Assembly (NCBI GenBank): GCA_021151625.1
Contig: JAGKWY010000059.1
Location: forward strand, 1-23,099
Direction of reading: 5' to 3'
Length of the DNA stretch: 23,099 nucleotides
Origin: Gammaproteobacteria bacterium
GTDB lineage: Bacteria > Pseudomonadota > Gammaproteobacteria > Pseudomonadales > Cellvibrionaceae
In this document: positions 1 through 8,587 of the stretch, piece after piece
How the letters are laid out: each line of letters opens with the position of its first letter
Numbering within the stretch: the stretch's first letter is position 1
The notes under the pieces: generated by a model
What the model was told of the DNA's origin: nothing
Database searches by the model: none
What the model saw: the letters and a program-made list of their open reading frames with translations, nothing else
Made by a program: the position numbers and the translations under genes

Positions 1-1
1 T

Positions 2-2203
2 ATGAATCTCGATGGTGCCTTGCAGACATTCTTCGCCGAGGCGGAGGATCTATTGAACTCAATGGAGGCCGCCTTATTGCGTTTGGATGAGGGCGAAAAA
101 GATATGGAGACCATCAACGAAATTTTTCGTGCGGCCCATACCATTAAAGGCTCAGCGGGTTTGTTTGGGTTAAATGACATAGTCAGCTTTACCCACATTG
201 TAGAAAATGTGCTGGATCGTGCGCGCGATGAAAAAATTACCATCACCAGCGATTTGCTCAGCATTCTCCTGCCGTGTCGTGATCATATTGCGGTTTTGGT
301 AGAAAATGCCATGCATGAACAGGCTAATGACGAGGCCTGTTTGGCGCAGGGTAAGACCTTGCTGGCTGCACTCAATCCCTGGCTCGAGGAATCTGCCGTT
401 TCCAGTACCGCAATTGCTACAACCTCCCAACCTGCTGTACTAGCGCCCAGCGGTAACGAACCTCTTACAGATAAGGACTCCTGGCATATTTCTGTGCGTT
501 TTGGGCCAGATTTATTGCGCAATGGTATGGACCCTTTTTCAATTTTGCGTTTCTTGCGCACGCTTGGCGATATTACGCACATTACAACTATTACCGATCA
601 CCTGCCGGAATTTAATGATTTCGATCCCGAGCAATTATATCTCGGTTTTGAAATTACCTTGAACAGCAATGCCAGCCAGCAGCAAATCGAAGATGCATTC
701 ATGTTTGTGCGCGAAGAATCGGAAATCAGAATTATTCCGCCGCGCAGTAATATTGAAGCTTTCGTTAACTTGATTAACTCCTTGCCGGAAAACTCACAGC
801 GATTAGGCGAAATTCTGGTAAAAAGTCATGCAATCAGCTATCAAGAGTTAGATGCTGCTCTGGCTACCCAAAAAAACCAGGCTAAGGCTCTGGGTAAAGT
901 GGAAATGCTGGGCGACATTTTAATTGAAGAGCAGGCGATAGCTCCGGAAATCGTCAATGCGGCTTTAGATAAACAGAAAAAGAATAGCGAGAAAAAATCC
1001 AGTCCGGAAAACCGCTTTATTCGTGTTGATGCGGAACGTCTGGATAAATTAATTAATCTGATTGGTGAATTGGTCATAAATCGCCAGCGAGTGGATTTGC
1101 TGGCTTCCAAAATGGGTAACCCGACGTTAATAGAAGCAGTTACCTCCATGGGTAATTTTACTGAAGCAATTCGCGATGCCGCACTGACACTGCGCATGGT
1201 TCCCATTGGTGATACCTTCCAAAAATTCAAACGCGTAGTGCGCGATACCGCTAAATCCCTCAATAAAGAAATCGAGTTGGAAATTGAAGGTGCGGAAACC
1301 GAACTGGATAGATCCATGGTGGAAAAATTGAATGATCCACTCATGCACATTGTGCGCAATGCAATGGATCATGGCATTGAAGCCATTGCAGTGCGTCAAT
1401 CGCGCAATAAACCAGATGCAGGCACTATCAAACTCACTGCACGTCACGATGCAGGCAATATTGTCATTGGTATTCACGACGATGGCGGTGGTTTGGATGT
1501 AGAAAAAATTCGCAAAAAAGCTATTGCTAATGGTTTGTTGGAAGAGGGAGTACACCTGAGTCGCCAGGAATTATTCCAATTGATTTTTCATCCGGGCTTA
1601 TCAACGGCGGAGCAGGTTACCAACTTGTCTGGTCGCGGTGTTGGTATGGACGTGGTAAAGCGCAACATCGAAGAGCTGCAGGGCGGCATTGAAATCGAAA
1701 GTGAAATGGGCGTAGGCACGAGTTTAAGTATTCGCCTGCCGCTGACCCTGGCGATTATCGATGGCTTCCATGTCACGGCCGGCCATATCGATTTTATCGT
1801 GCCGCAAAACACCATTCTGGAATGTGTGGATTTAAATTCCCTTATCCATGTACAGGGGCAGAACTGCGTTAATTTGCGTGGCGATCAGGTGCCCTACATT
1901 CGTTTGCGCGAAATATTTTCACTGCAACCCAAAGACCACAGCCGCGAAAAAATAGTGGTAGTGCAATTTGGTGAAAAACGTGCGGGCATAGTCGTGGATG
2001 AATTGCACGGTGAAATTCAAACGGTGGTAAAACCTATGGGGCCAATCTTCCAGGCGCTTAAAGGTATTGGTGGGTCGAGTCTTTTAGGTACCGGGGCTGT
2101 TGCGCTGATTCTGGATATCCAGCAGTTAATTGGCTTTGCCATTAGTCGTGAACACATACGCAATAATGCCTTTGCTGTGAATCTTCAGGAGCAAGAACAA
2201 TGA
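2..2203 (+). CDS. cheA: Chemotaxis histidine kinase CheA with an inserted MshEN-like repeat pair
   Basis: This is the central kinase of a chemosensory array: it autophosphorylates on its Hpt histidine and passes phosphate to response regulators, under control of CheW-coupled receptors. Visible domains in the 733 residues are an N-terminal Hpt with His46 in AAHTIKGSAG, a P2-like segment at about 160-250, a two-fold repeat at 267-290 and 302-325, dimerisation helices at about 338-400, an HATPase domain with the N box (HIVRNAMDHG, 449-458), the G1 box (DDGGG, 493-497) and the G2 box (GRGVGMD, 544-550), and a C-terminal CheW-like domain at about 585-715. The start at base 2 fits the usual beginning of this family, with the Hpt helix right at the N terminus, but nothing upstream is visible. 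The stop overlaps cheW by 4 nt, implying translational coupling. The inserted repeats are odd and are discussed in the findings. Identity as CheA is essentially certain. Confidence 0.97.
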   Translation: MNLDGALQTFFAEAEDLLNSMEAALLRLDEGEKDMETINEIFRAAHTIKGSAGLFGLNDIVSFTHIVENVLDRARDEKITITSDLLSILLPCRDHIAVLVENAMHEQANDEACLAQGKTLLAALNPWLEESAVSSTAIATTSQPAVLAPSGNEPLTDKDSWHISVRFGPDLLRNGMDPFSILRFLRTLGDITHITTITDHLPEFNDFDPEQLYLGFEITLNSNASQQQIEDAFMFVREESEIRIIPPRSNIEAFVNLINSLPENSQRLGEILVKSHAISYQELDAALATQKNQAKALGKVEMLGDILIEEQAIAPEIVNAALDKQKKNSEKKSSPENRFIRVDAERLDKLINLIGELVINRQRVDLLASKMGNPTLIEAVTSMGNFTEAIRDAALTLRMVPIGDTFQKFKRVVRDTAKSLNKEIELEIEGAETELDRSMVEKLNDPLMHIVRNAMDHGIEAIAVRQSRNKPDAGTIKLTARHDAGNIVIGIHDDGGGLDVEKIRKKAIANGLLEEGVHLSRQELFQLIFHPGLSTAEQVTNLSGRGVGMDVVKRNIEELQGGIEIESEMGVGTSLSIRLPLTLAIIDGFHVTAGHIDFIVPQNTILECVDLNSLIHVQGQNCVNLRGDQVPYIRLREIFSLQPKDHSREKIVVVQFGEKRAGIVVDELHGEIQTVVKPMGPIFQALKGIGGSSLLGTGAVALILDIQQLIGFAISREHIRNNAFAVNLQEQEQ

Positions 2204-2709
2204 ATCAGGCAGGTAAACAAAAAAAATCCGGCATCCCGGAAGTGATCAAGCAATACCTTACCTTTCGTATTGGCAATGAGCACTATGGTTTGGAGTTGTC
2301 GCAAACGCGCGAAATCATTGAGTACAGTGGTATTACTGAAGTGCCGCTGATGCCCAATTTTTTGCGCGGCGTTATTAACTTGCGCGGCGAAGTGGTGCCG
2401 GTGATTGATCTGGCTGTGCGCTTGGGGCGCAAGCCGATTGAAGTACAAAAACGCACCTGCATTATTGTGGTGGAGCTGCAAAATAACGAGCAAAACCATG
2501 TATTGGGTTTGCTGGCGGATGCGGTGAGTGAAGTGATCGAAATGGACGATGAAAATATTGAGGATGCCCCTTCTTTTGGAGCCAATATCCGCGCCGAGTT
2601 TATTCAAGGTATTGCCAAGCGCGATGACGAATTTGTGGTGTTGCTGGACGCAAATAATGCCTTGTCCATCCGCGAGCTGGCCCATTTGGTGGAAGCTCAG
2701 TTGCAATAA
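2200..2709 (+). CDS. cheW: Chemotaxis coupling protein CheW
   Basis: CheW is the cytoplasmic adaptor that links receptor tips to the CheA regulatory domain. The 169-residue protein is a single CheW domain: residues 17-40 form the first strands (KQYLTFRIGNEHYGLELSQ), and the conserved core GVINLRGEVVPVIDL lies at 57-71 with the receptor-contacting Arg62. Its length is normal for the family. The ATG overlaps the cheA stop (ATGA), and a good Shine-Dalgarno AGGAGC at 2187-2192 lies 7 nt upstream of the start, which fixes it. The position directly after cheA and before two receptors implies it serves this array. Confidence 0.97.
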   Translation: MNQAGKQKKSGIPEVIKQYLTFRIGNEHYGLELSQTREIIEYSGITEVPLMPNFLRGVINLRGEVVPVIDLAVRLGRKPIEVQKRTCIIVVELQNNEQNHVLGLLADAVSEVIEMDDENIEDAPSFGANIRAEFIQGIAKRDDEFVVLLDANNALSIRELAHLVEAQLQ

Positions 2710-2724
2710 CCTGATTCCAATTGT

Positions 2725-2739
2725 GAGGGATTTATCGTG
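2725..2739 (+). promoter_or_regulatory. Shine-Dalgarno and GTG start of MCP 1
   Basis: GAGGGA at 2725-2730 stands 6 nt before the GTG at 2737. No ATG in frame lies between this and the first membrane helix, so the ribosome site settles a GTG start. Confidence 0.7.
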
Positions 2740-4404
2740 TTATCCAATTTGACATTAAAATTTAAAATTCTTTTGCTGAGCGCACTGGTGATTTTGGGCT
2801 TGTGTTTGCTGGGCGGCTCAGCCTATTTTCAAATCCGCCAATTCAATGCCATTGTGGATGAAACCAATCTACATGTGCAGCGCCGCTCGGATATCCTCGG
2901 TGAAATCCAGGAGTCGGCGATTAATTTTAAAACCCAGGTTCAGGAATGGAAGAATATCCTGATTCGCGGTAATGACCCGGATCGTTTTACCAAACATGTG
3001 GAAGGCTTCAGTCAGTCAGAAAAAATAGTACAGGAGCACCTTGCCAAGGCGATAGAGCTGCAAAAAGAAGAAGGTGTAGCTACGGATGTTGCTGAAAAAC
3101 TCAAAGCTGAACATGCTCAATTGGGGAAGAATTATCGCGAAGCCTTGAAGAATTTTGATCAAAAAGATTCAGGGACCGGGATGGCAGTGGATAGATCGGT
3201 TAGCGGTATGGATCGCGCAACATCCTCCCAAATGGAAGAGTTGGCTGCGGCAACTTCAGCTGGTTTTGAAAGTTATCTGCTTGAGTCGGATAAAAAAACC
3301 GAAGCAGTCTATAACACGACAGTTAATATCCTGGTCATTATTTGTGTTGCGGCATCGGCGATTATTATCGGTGTTATGACCTTTATTTTCCGCGATATGT
3401 TTAAAACACTAGGCGGTGAGCCTGCCTATACAGCAGATGTGGTGTCGCAAGTTGCCAATGGCTATCTCAATATTGATATTCAGTTGAAACAGGGCGATCA
3501 AACGTCACTGCTCGCCAGCGTAGAAAATATGCGCAAACAATTGGCCGAAATTATTGGCGAGGTGTGTAGCTCTGCAGATGCACTGTCGTCAGCCTCAGAA
3601 GAGGTGAATGCTACCGCGCAATCACTGGCGAAGGGGGCTTCGGTGCAAGCAGCAAGTGTTGAGGAAACCTCCGCATCTATGGAGCAAATGTCTGCTTCTA
3701 TTTCACAAAATACCGAGAACGCAAAAATTACCGATGGTATGGCTCAAAAAGCCGCACGCGATGCAGCCACAGGCGGCGAAGCAGTAATGGGGACTGTGGA
3801 AGCCATGCAAAAAATTGCCGAGCGCATTAGTGTTATTGATGACATAGCCTATCAAACTAACTTGCTTGCTTTAAATGCCGCGATTGAAGCAGGGCGTGCA
3901 GGTGAGCATGGGCGTGGTTTTGCGGTAGTAGCGTCGGAAGTGCGCAAGCTCGCTGAACGCAGCCAGGTTGCAGCACAGGAAATTGGAACTCTTGCCCTGG
4001 ATACCGTTAAACGCGCAGAAATGGCTGGCACCATGCTTAATGAAATGGTTCCTGCTATTCGCAAGACGGCAGATCTGGTGCAAGAAATTTCAGCTGCTTC
4101 AGCAGAACAAAACTCCGGTGTGGCACAAATTAACGGTGCAATCGGGCAGGTGAGTCAAACGATGCAGCAAAATGCAGCGGCCTCTGAAGAATTGAGTTCT
4201 ACGTCCGAGGAAATGAGCACCCAGGCGATTCGCTTGCAGGAATCTATGACCTATTTCAAATTGCAATCTGATGCTGCTAACAGTTCTTTTAAAAAGCCTG
4301 CGCCAAAGAGCTTCGTAAAACCATCGAACACCGGCAGTAAGAAGAAAGATACAAGACCGTCATCGGACGATGAGCTGGATAAAAACTTTGTACGTTACAG
4401 CTAA
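2737..4404 (+). CDS. Methyl-accepting chemotaxis protein 1 (transmembrane receptor)
   Basis: This is a chemoreceptor of 555 residues. Residues 9-31 form a first membrane helix, about 32-195 a periplasmic helical sensor, 196-218 a second membrane helix, 220-275 a HAMP-type linker starting LGGEPAY, and 280-510 the long signalling coiled coil. The hairpin tip is at about 362-400 (IAYQTNLLALNAAIEAGRAG), the site of CheA/CheW contact. Glu/Gln-rich helices flank it as candidate methylation sites for CheR. The chain ends in a linker and the tail DKNFVRYS, which fits the CheR-docking pattern x-[HFYW]-x-x-[HFYW]. The start is GTG at 2737, supported by GAGGGA at 2725-2730 with a 6-nt spacer and by the immediate membrane helix. 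The ligand cannot be told from sequence. The signalling half is nearly identical to that of the next gene, while the sensor half is not. Confidence 0.95.
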   Translation: MLSNLTLKFKILLLSALVILGLCLLGGSAYFQIRQFNAIVDETNLHVQRRSDILGEIQESAINFKTQVQEWKNILIRGNDPDRFTKHVEGFSQSEKIVQEHLAKAIELQKEEGVATDVAEKLKAEHAQLGKNYREALKNFDQKDSGTGMAVDRSVSGMDRATSSQMEELAAATSAGFESYLLESDKKTEAVYNTTVNILVIICVAASAIIIGVMTFIFRDMFKTLGGEPAYTADVVSQVANGYLNIDIQLKQGDQTSLLASVENMRKQLAEIIGEVCSSADALSSASEEVNATAQSLAKGASVQAASVEETSASMEQMSASISQNTENAKITDGMAQKAARDAATGGEAVMGTVEAMQKIAERISVIDDIAYQTNLLALNAAIEAGRAGEHGRGFAVVASEVRKLAERSQVAAQEIGTLALDTVKRAEMAGTMLNEMVPAIRKTADLVQEISAASAEQNSGVAQINGAIGQVSQTMQQNAAASEELSSTSEEMSTQAIRLQESMTYFKLQSDAANSSFKKPAPKSFVKPSNTGSKKKDTRPSSDDELDKNFVRYS

Positions 4405-4405
4405 T

Positions 4406-4438
4406 GCTCAGCAGGGTTGTTTAACCATGAGCGTTTTT
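4406..4438 (+). terminator. Possible intercistronic hairpin (attenuator or weak terminator)
   Basis: Between the two receptor genes, GCTCA (4406-4410) can pair with TGAGC (4428-4432) and GGTT (4415-4418) with AACC (4423-4426), separated by an asymmetric bulge. The structure is followed by TTTTT at 4434-4438. It has the shape of a weak rho-independent terminator that could reduce transcription into the second half of the operon, or protect an mRNA 3' end. The stem is imperfect, so this is tentative. Confidence 0.35.
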
Positions 4439-4455
4439 GATTAATGGATATATAT

Positions 4456-4468
4456 GGAGTTAAACATG
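4456..4468 (+). promoter_or_regulatory. Shine-Dalgarno that selects the second ATG of MCP 2
   Basis: GGAG at 4456-4459 lies 6 nt before ATG 4466. An in-frame ATG at 4454 overlaps this site and lacks its own good ribosome-binding sequence, so 4466 is the better start. Confidence 0.65.
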
Positions 4469-6097
4469 ACTGTCGCCAAAAAAATGTTGTTGCTGGTAGC
4501 TACTGCATTGTTGGGCATTATTATTCTCGCAGGGGCGGCCCAGGTTCAGATTAATACGGTATTTGAACAGACTAATTACAGCAATGAAAATGTCATTCCG
4601 AGTATGCAATTGCTGTCAGATATTCAAAGCAATATATACCGTTTTCGGATTCGTCTAAGCCGTTTTGTATTAAATACTGACACTGCGCAAACAGAGAAAC
4701 TGGAGTCAGATTTAAATAAGGCGATGAATGATGCAAATGGTGGTTTGAAAAAATATGAGTCGCTAGTTGCTGACGATCGAGATAAACAGCTGCTAGCCGA
4801 TGATAAAAAATTCTTCGATAGTTTTATGGGGCAAATGCCGGCGATTTTGGCTGCAGCGAAAAAGGGTCAGGCAGATGTTGCCTTGGCTTTGATGGAAAAA
4901 TCTGGGGATGATGCGAGATCACTGGCAACAGCGTTGGAAACTCATGCTGCCTATAATGCTGAAATTGCAGACAATGCCAAGAACACGGCGCTGGCAACCA
5001 AATCCAATGCTGCCGTTTTATCAATCACCATTGCCTCGATAACCTTGATTGCGATTGCGCTAATCGGCTTTTTTATTGCACGCAATTTGCTGCGGCAACT
5101 GGGCGGTGAACCGGATTATGCTGCTGCCGTTGTTGCCAAAATTGCCAGTGGTGATTTGACCCAGCAAGTGAATACCAAGCTGGGCGATACCACCAGCATG
5201 CTGGCTGCGATTCGTGAAATGTCTAATACCCTGGCGCAGGTACTGGGTGAAGTGCGCAGTTCGGCAGATGCCCTGGCATCGGCATCGGAAGAAGTGAATG
5301 CAACCGCACAATCACTGGCAAAAGGCGCTTCTGTACAAGCCGCGAGCGTGGAAGAAACCTCAGCATCCATGGAGCAAATGTCTGCCTCCATTATGCAAAA
5401 TAATGAGAATGCGAGCATTACCGATGGCATGGCTCAACGAGCCGCTGCAGATGCGGCAACAGGTGGTAATGCAGTAGCGAGCACGGTGGAGGCGATGCAA
5501 AAAATTGCTGATCGTATCAGCGTGATTGATGACATTGCCTACCAAACTAATTTGCTTGCACTTAATGCCGCCATTGAAGCTGGGCGTGCGGGTGAACACG
5601 GGCGCGGTTTTGCTGTTGTTGCGTCTGAAGTGCGTAAGCTTGCTGAGCGCAGCCAGGTTGCCGCACAGGAAATTGGTTCGCTGGCAGGTGAGACTGTGAG
5701 TAAGGCTGACAACGCCGGTAAGCTCTTACAGGAAATGGTGCCCAGTATTCGCAAAACAGCAGACCTGGTGCAGGAAATTTCGGCAGCTTCATCCGAGCAA
5801 ACTGCAGGGGTTAATCAAATTAATGCAGCGATTGGTCAGGTTAGCCAAACCATGCAACAGAATGCAGCGGCGGCAGAGGAATTAAGTTCTACATCGGAAG
5901 AGTTAAGTTCCCAGGCGATGCGCCTGCAAGATGCGGTCAGCTATTTCACGCTATCGGTTGAAGATAATCGCAATGCTTCTACACGCAGTGCACGCCAATC
6001 TATGGCGCAGCCGGCACCGACACGCACACGTAAAGCAGCACACAATGTTACCGCCAGCGATGATGATCTGGATAAAGATTTTGTGCGCTATACCTGA
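4466..6097 (+). CDS. Methyl-accepting chemotaxis protein 2 (four-helix-bundle sensor)
   Basis: This is a second transmembrane chemoreceptor of 543 residues from ATG 4466 (547 from ATG 4454). A first membrane helix lies at about residues 7-26, a periplasmic all-helical sensor that looks like a four-helix bundle at about 30-180, the second membrane helix at about 183-205, a HAMP-like linker beginning LGGEPDY, then the signalling coiled coil. The hairpin tip IAYQTNLLALNAAIEAGRAG is identical to that of the preceding receptor. The C-terminal tail DKDFVRYT again fits the CheR pentapeptide pattern and is preceded by an acidic DDDLD stretch, also shared with receptor 1. The near-identical signalling part and divergent sensor suggest duplication followed by change of ligand. 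The ligand is unknown. Confidence 0.95.
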   Translation: MTVAKKMLLLVATALLGIIILAGAAQVQINTVFEQTNYSNENVIPSMQLLSDIQSNIYRFRIRLSRFVLNTDTAQTEKLESDLNKAMNDANGGLKKYESLVADDRDKQLLADDKKFFDSFMGQMPAILAAAKKGQADVALALMEKSGDDARSLATALETHAAYNAEIADNAKNTALATKSNAAVLSITIASITLIAIALIGFFIARNLLRQLGGEPDYAAAVVAKIASGDLTQQVNTKLGDTTSMLAAIREMSNTLAQVLGEVRSSADALASASEEVNATAQSLAKGASVQAASVEETSASMEQMSASIMQNNENASITDGMAQRAAADAATGGNAVASTVEAMQKIADRISVIDDIAYQTNLLALNAAIEAGRAGEHGRGFAVVASEVRKLAERSQVAAQEIGSLAGETVSKADNAGKLLQEMVPSIRKTADLVQEISAASSEQTAGVNQINAAIGQVSQTMQQNAAAAEELSSTSEELSSQAMRLQDAVSYFTLSVEDNRNASTRSARQSMAQPAPTRTRKAAHNVTASDDDLDKDFVRYT

Positions 6098-6153
6098 TTT
6101 GCACCATTAACACTAAGCCGTGGGCAATATGACCAAGTGGAATGCAGGCGTTT

Positions 6154-6975
6154 ATGACTAGTGAGAATGCAACACCCATTCCGTCGGATAAAGAGTTTCA
6201 GCTGTTCCAGCAACTCATTCAGGAAAAGCTGGGTATATTTTTGCCGGCGCAAAAAAAAGCGCTGTTAAGCAATCGCTTGTGGAAGCGGTTACAAGCTTGT
6301 GATGTGAAGGGCTTTGGCGATTACTATCGTTTTATCCAAAGCCCGCAGGGCCGGGGCGAATTGAGCACGGCGCTGGAATTAATTACCACTAACGAAACCT
6401 ATTTTTTCCGCGAGCAAAAGCATTTCGATTATTTACAGGAAGAGATGCTGCCCAATTATCGTCCCGGCCAAAACTTCCGGGTGTGGAGCGCGGCTTCGTC
6501 GACCGGAGAGGAACCCTATAGTATTGCTATGGTGCTGCAGGATCGTTGCAATTGTGACTGGGAATTACTTTGCTCCGATGTAAATCGCACTGTCGTAGAG
6601 CAAGCCAAAGTGGGAATTTATCCGGAGATGCGCGTGCGCAATATTCCGCCGAATTATTTGCGACGCTTTTGTCGCAAAGGCGTGGGGCCCCAAGCGGGCA
6701 ATGTGCGTGTCAATGCGGAGCTGCGTCAGGCGGTGCAATTTTTTACGCTCAACCTGCATGAAGATTTTCCCGACCTTGGTAAGTTTGATCTGGTGTTTTT
6801 GCGCAACGTGTTGATTTATTTTGAAAACGACAACAAGACTAAAATCCTGGATCGTATTGCCGATAAAATGGTACCGGGTGGCACCTTATTTGTTGGTCAT
6901 TCAGAAAGCTTGCACGGTATTAGCTCCCGTTTTGTACCTATAAAGCCAGCTATCTATCGTCTGGCTGGGCGTTGA
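6154..6975 (+). CDS. cheR: Chemotaxis methyltransferase CheR
   Basis: CheR methylates receptor glutamates using S-adenosylmethionine and acts in adaptation. The protein is about 273 residues from ATG 6154 (277 from ATG 6142). An N-terminal helical domain precedes the motif TTNETYFFRE (82-91 in the longer numbering). The S-adenosylmethionine-binding region VWSAASSTGEEPYSIAM is at 114-130, and the conserved DLVFLRNVLIYF is at 216-227. The start is uncertain: an AGG at 6145-6147 suits ATG 6154, while the AAGTGG before 6142 is too close. The beta-subdomain region at about 180-206 is where pentapeptide-binding CheR proteins hold receptor tails, which matters because both receptors here carry such a tail. 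The stop is 3 nt before cheD. Confidence 0.95.
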   Translation: MTSENATPIPSDKEFQLFQQLIQEKLGIFLPAQKKALLSNRLWKRLQACDVKGFGDYYRFIQSPQGRGELSTALELITTNETYFFREQKHFDYLQEEMLPNYRPGQNFRVWSAASSTGEEPYSIAMVLQDRCNCDWELLCSDVNRTVVEQAKVGIYPEMRVRNIPPNYLRRFCRKGVGPQAGNVRVNAELRQAVQFFTLNLHEDFPDLGKFDLVFLRNVLIYFENDNKTKILDRIADKMVPGGTLFVGHSESLHGISSRFVPIKPAIYRLAGR

Positions 6976-6978
6976 TAA

Positions 6979-7461
6979 ATGATTGCTGTTCCTGAACTAA
7001 AGCCGCTACACAGTATCCATCCCGGTGAGTGGTATTTCGGTGTGGAGTACGAGCGTTTGCATACCGTGTTAGGGTCCTGCGTGGCGTTAACTGCCTGGCA
7101 TCCCCGCTTGAAGATTGGGGGCTTGTGCCACTACCTGCTCGCTAAATCTGCAGAGCAAAAGCCTGTAACGCGGGATTGCCGCTATGCAGTTTTTGCTCTG
7201 GAACAAATGAAAATGGCCATGCAATCGTTTGCTCATCCGGGCGAATTTGAATTGGGGTTATTTGGCGGTGGTGATATGTTCGCCTTTACCACACCCACGT
7301 CTATAGGTATGGATAATATTCGCTATGCGCAACAATGGCTTGCGCGTGAGAAACTGCGGCCGCAGCATGTGGATGTTGGCAGCAGCATCTCGCGCTCGCT
7401 AACACTGGTTATACCTACTGGTGAAATCCAGGTAAAACATTATCAAATGAATCCCGAATGA
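6979..7461 (+). CDS. cheD: Chemoreceptor glutamine deamidase CheD
   Basis: CheD deamidates receptor glutamines to glutamates so they can be methylated, and in some bacteria tunes CheC or array activity. The 160-residue protein has the family signature LGSCVALTAW with catalytic Cys34, and GGLCHYLLA with His51. The 17-residue spacing matches the Cys-His pair described for CheD. Thr29 in HTVLGSC is the likely third catalytic residue. It begins 3 nt after the cheR stop, so the two are very probably co-translated. No cheC is visible nearby. Confidence 0.95.
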   Translation: MIAVPELKPLHSIHPGEWYFGVEYERLHTVLGSCVALTAWHPRLKIGGLCHYLLAKSAEQKPVTRDCRYAVFALEQMKMAMQSFAHPGEFELGLFGGGDMFAFTTPTSIGMDNIRYAQQWLAREKLRPQHVDVGSSISRSLTLVIPTGEIQVKHYQMNPE

Positions 7462-7540
7462 GTTGTTGAAAAGCAACGCTTATCGACAATACTTGGTGAA
7501 GTGCGCCACGGCGTCACCCCTTGGTAAAAGTTGAGATGCT

Positions 7541-8587
7541 ATGACTATTAATGTGTTGGTGGTGGATGATTCAGCGGTAGTACGCCAGGTGCTGAGCAGT
7601 GTACTGAATGAAGCGCCGGACATTACTGTGTATGCCACGGCGTCCGACCCCATTTTTGCACAGCAGCAGATGCAAAAAAAATGGCCGGATGTCGTCCTGC
7701 TGGATATCGAAATGCCGCGTATGGATGGCCTGACTTTTTTGCGTCACCTGATGCAGGAGCGACCAACGCCCGTGATTATTTGTTCGTCATTGGCGGAAAA
7801 GGGCGCTGAATTGACTTTACAGGCGCTGGCTGCCGGGGCGATCGACATAATCACCAAACCGCAGTTGGGCGTAAAAGATTTTTTATTGGAAGCTAAACAT
7901 TTGCTCTGGCAAACCGTGCGCGGCGCGGCTGGTGCACATGTGGTGCGGCGCAGTCACATTGTTGAAACAAAACATGCTGCGCCTGTTGTGCCTGCATCTG
8001 ATTTAGTGACCATGACCGCCACTACCGATACGATTATCGTGATAGGTACCTCAACCGGCGGCACCCAGGCATTGGAGGAGGTGCTGAGCAAAATTCCGCG
8101 CACCTGCCCAGGAATTGCTGTCGTACAACATATGCCAGAAAAATTTACCGCCGCTTTTGCCAAACGTTTGGATGGGTTGTGCGAAGTTGATGTAAAAGAG
8201 GCTGAGTCAGGTGATCGCTTGATTCCCGGCCGAGTGTTAATTGCACCGGGCGGGCATCATCTGGAAGTTCAGCGCTCCGGCGCGCAATATATTGCCAAAG
8301 TATTTCGTGGGCCGAGTGTTAATCGCCACTGTCCTTCGGTAGATGTTTTATTTCGCTCGGCGGCCCGCTCTGCGGGGCGTAATGCAATGGGAATTATCAT
8401 GACCGGCATGGGAGATGACGGAGCCAGGGGATTATTGGAAATGCGTCAGGTAGGTTGTAGAACTATTGCGCAGGATGAGCAGTCCTGCGTGGTATTTGGT
8501 ATGCCCAAGGAAGCCATCAATATGGGGGCGGCAAAAGAAATTATGCCTTTATCGCAAATTCCAACAGTCCTGGGAGCCAGGCTATGA
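7541..8587 (+). CDS. cheB: Chemotaxis methylesterase/response regulator CheB
   Basis: CheB removes methyl groups from receptors when phosphorylated by CheA, providing feedback adaptation, and can also deamidate. The 348 residues comprise a receiver domain with Asp9/Asp10 and phospho-acceptor Asp55 in LLDIEMPRMDG, a linker, and a C-terminal esterase domain. Esterase catalytic residues are present: Ser171 in IGTSTGG, His197 in VVQHMPEKF, and Asp293 in MTGMGDDGA. Both halves look intact. A 79-nt gap separates it from cheD, the widest in the operon; I see only short dyads there. The stop overlaps the start of the next gene by 4 nt (ATGA). Confidence 0.96.
   Translation: MTINVLVVDDSAVVRQVLSSVLNEAPDITVYATASDPIFAQQQMQKKWPDVVLLDIEMPRMDGLTFLRHLMQERPTPVIICSSLAEKGAELTLQALAAGAIDIITKPQLGVKDFLLEAKHLLWQTVRGAAGAHVVRRSHIVETKHAAPVVPASDLVTMTATTDTIIVIGTSTGGTQALEEVLSKIPRTCPGIAVVQHMPEKFTAAFAKRLDGLCEVDVKEAESGDRLIPGRVLIAPGGHHLEVQRSGAQYIAKVFRGPSVNRHCPSVDVLFRSAARSAGRNAMGIIMTGMGDDGARGLLEMRQVGCRTIAQDEQSCVVFGMPKEAINMGAAKEIMPLSQIPTVLGARL

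Noticed and set aside
841..1555. Long minus-strand frames of 142-172 codons inside cheA
   Set aside because: They are opposite an unmistakable CheA kinase core and show no family features.
7462..7540. Small dyads (GTTG/CAAC and GGTGA/TCACC) between cheD and cheB
   Set aside because: Arms are 4-5 bp and not followed by a T-run; too weak to call a terminator or switch.
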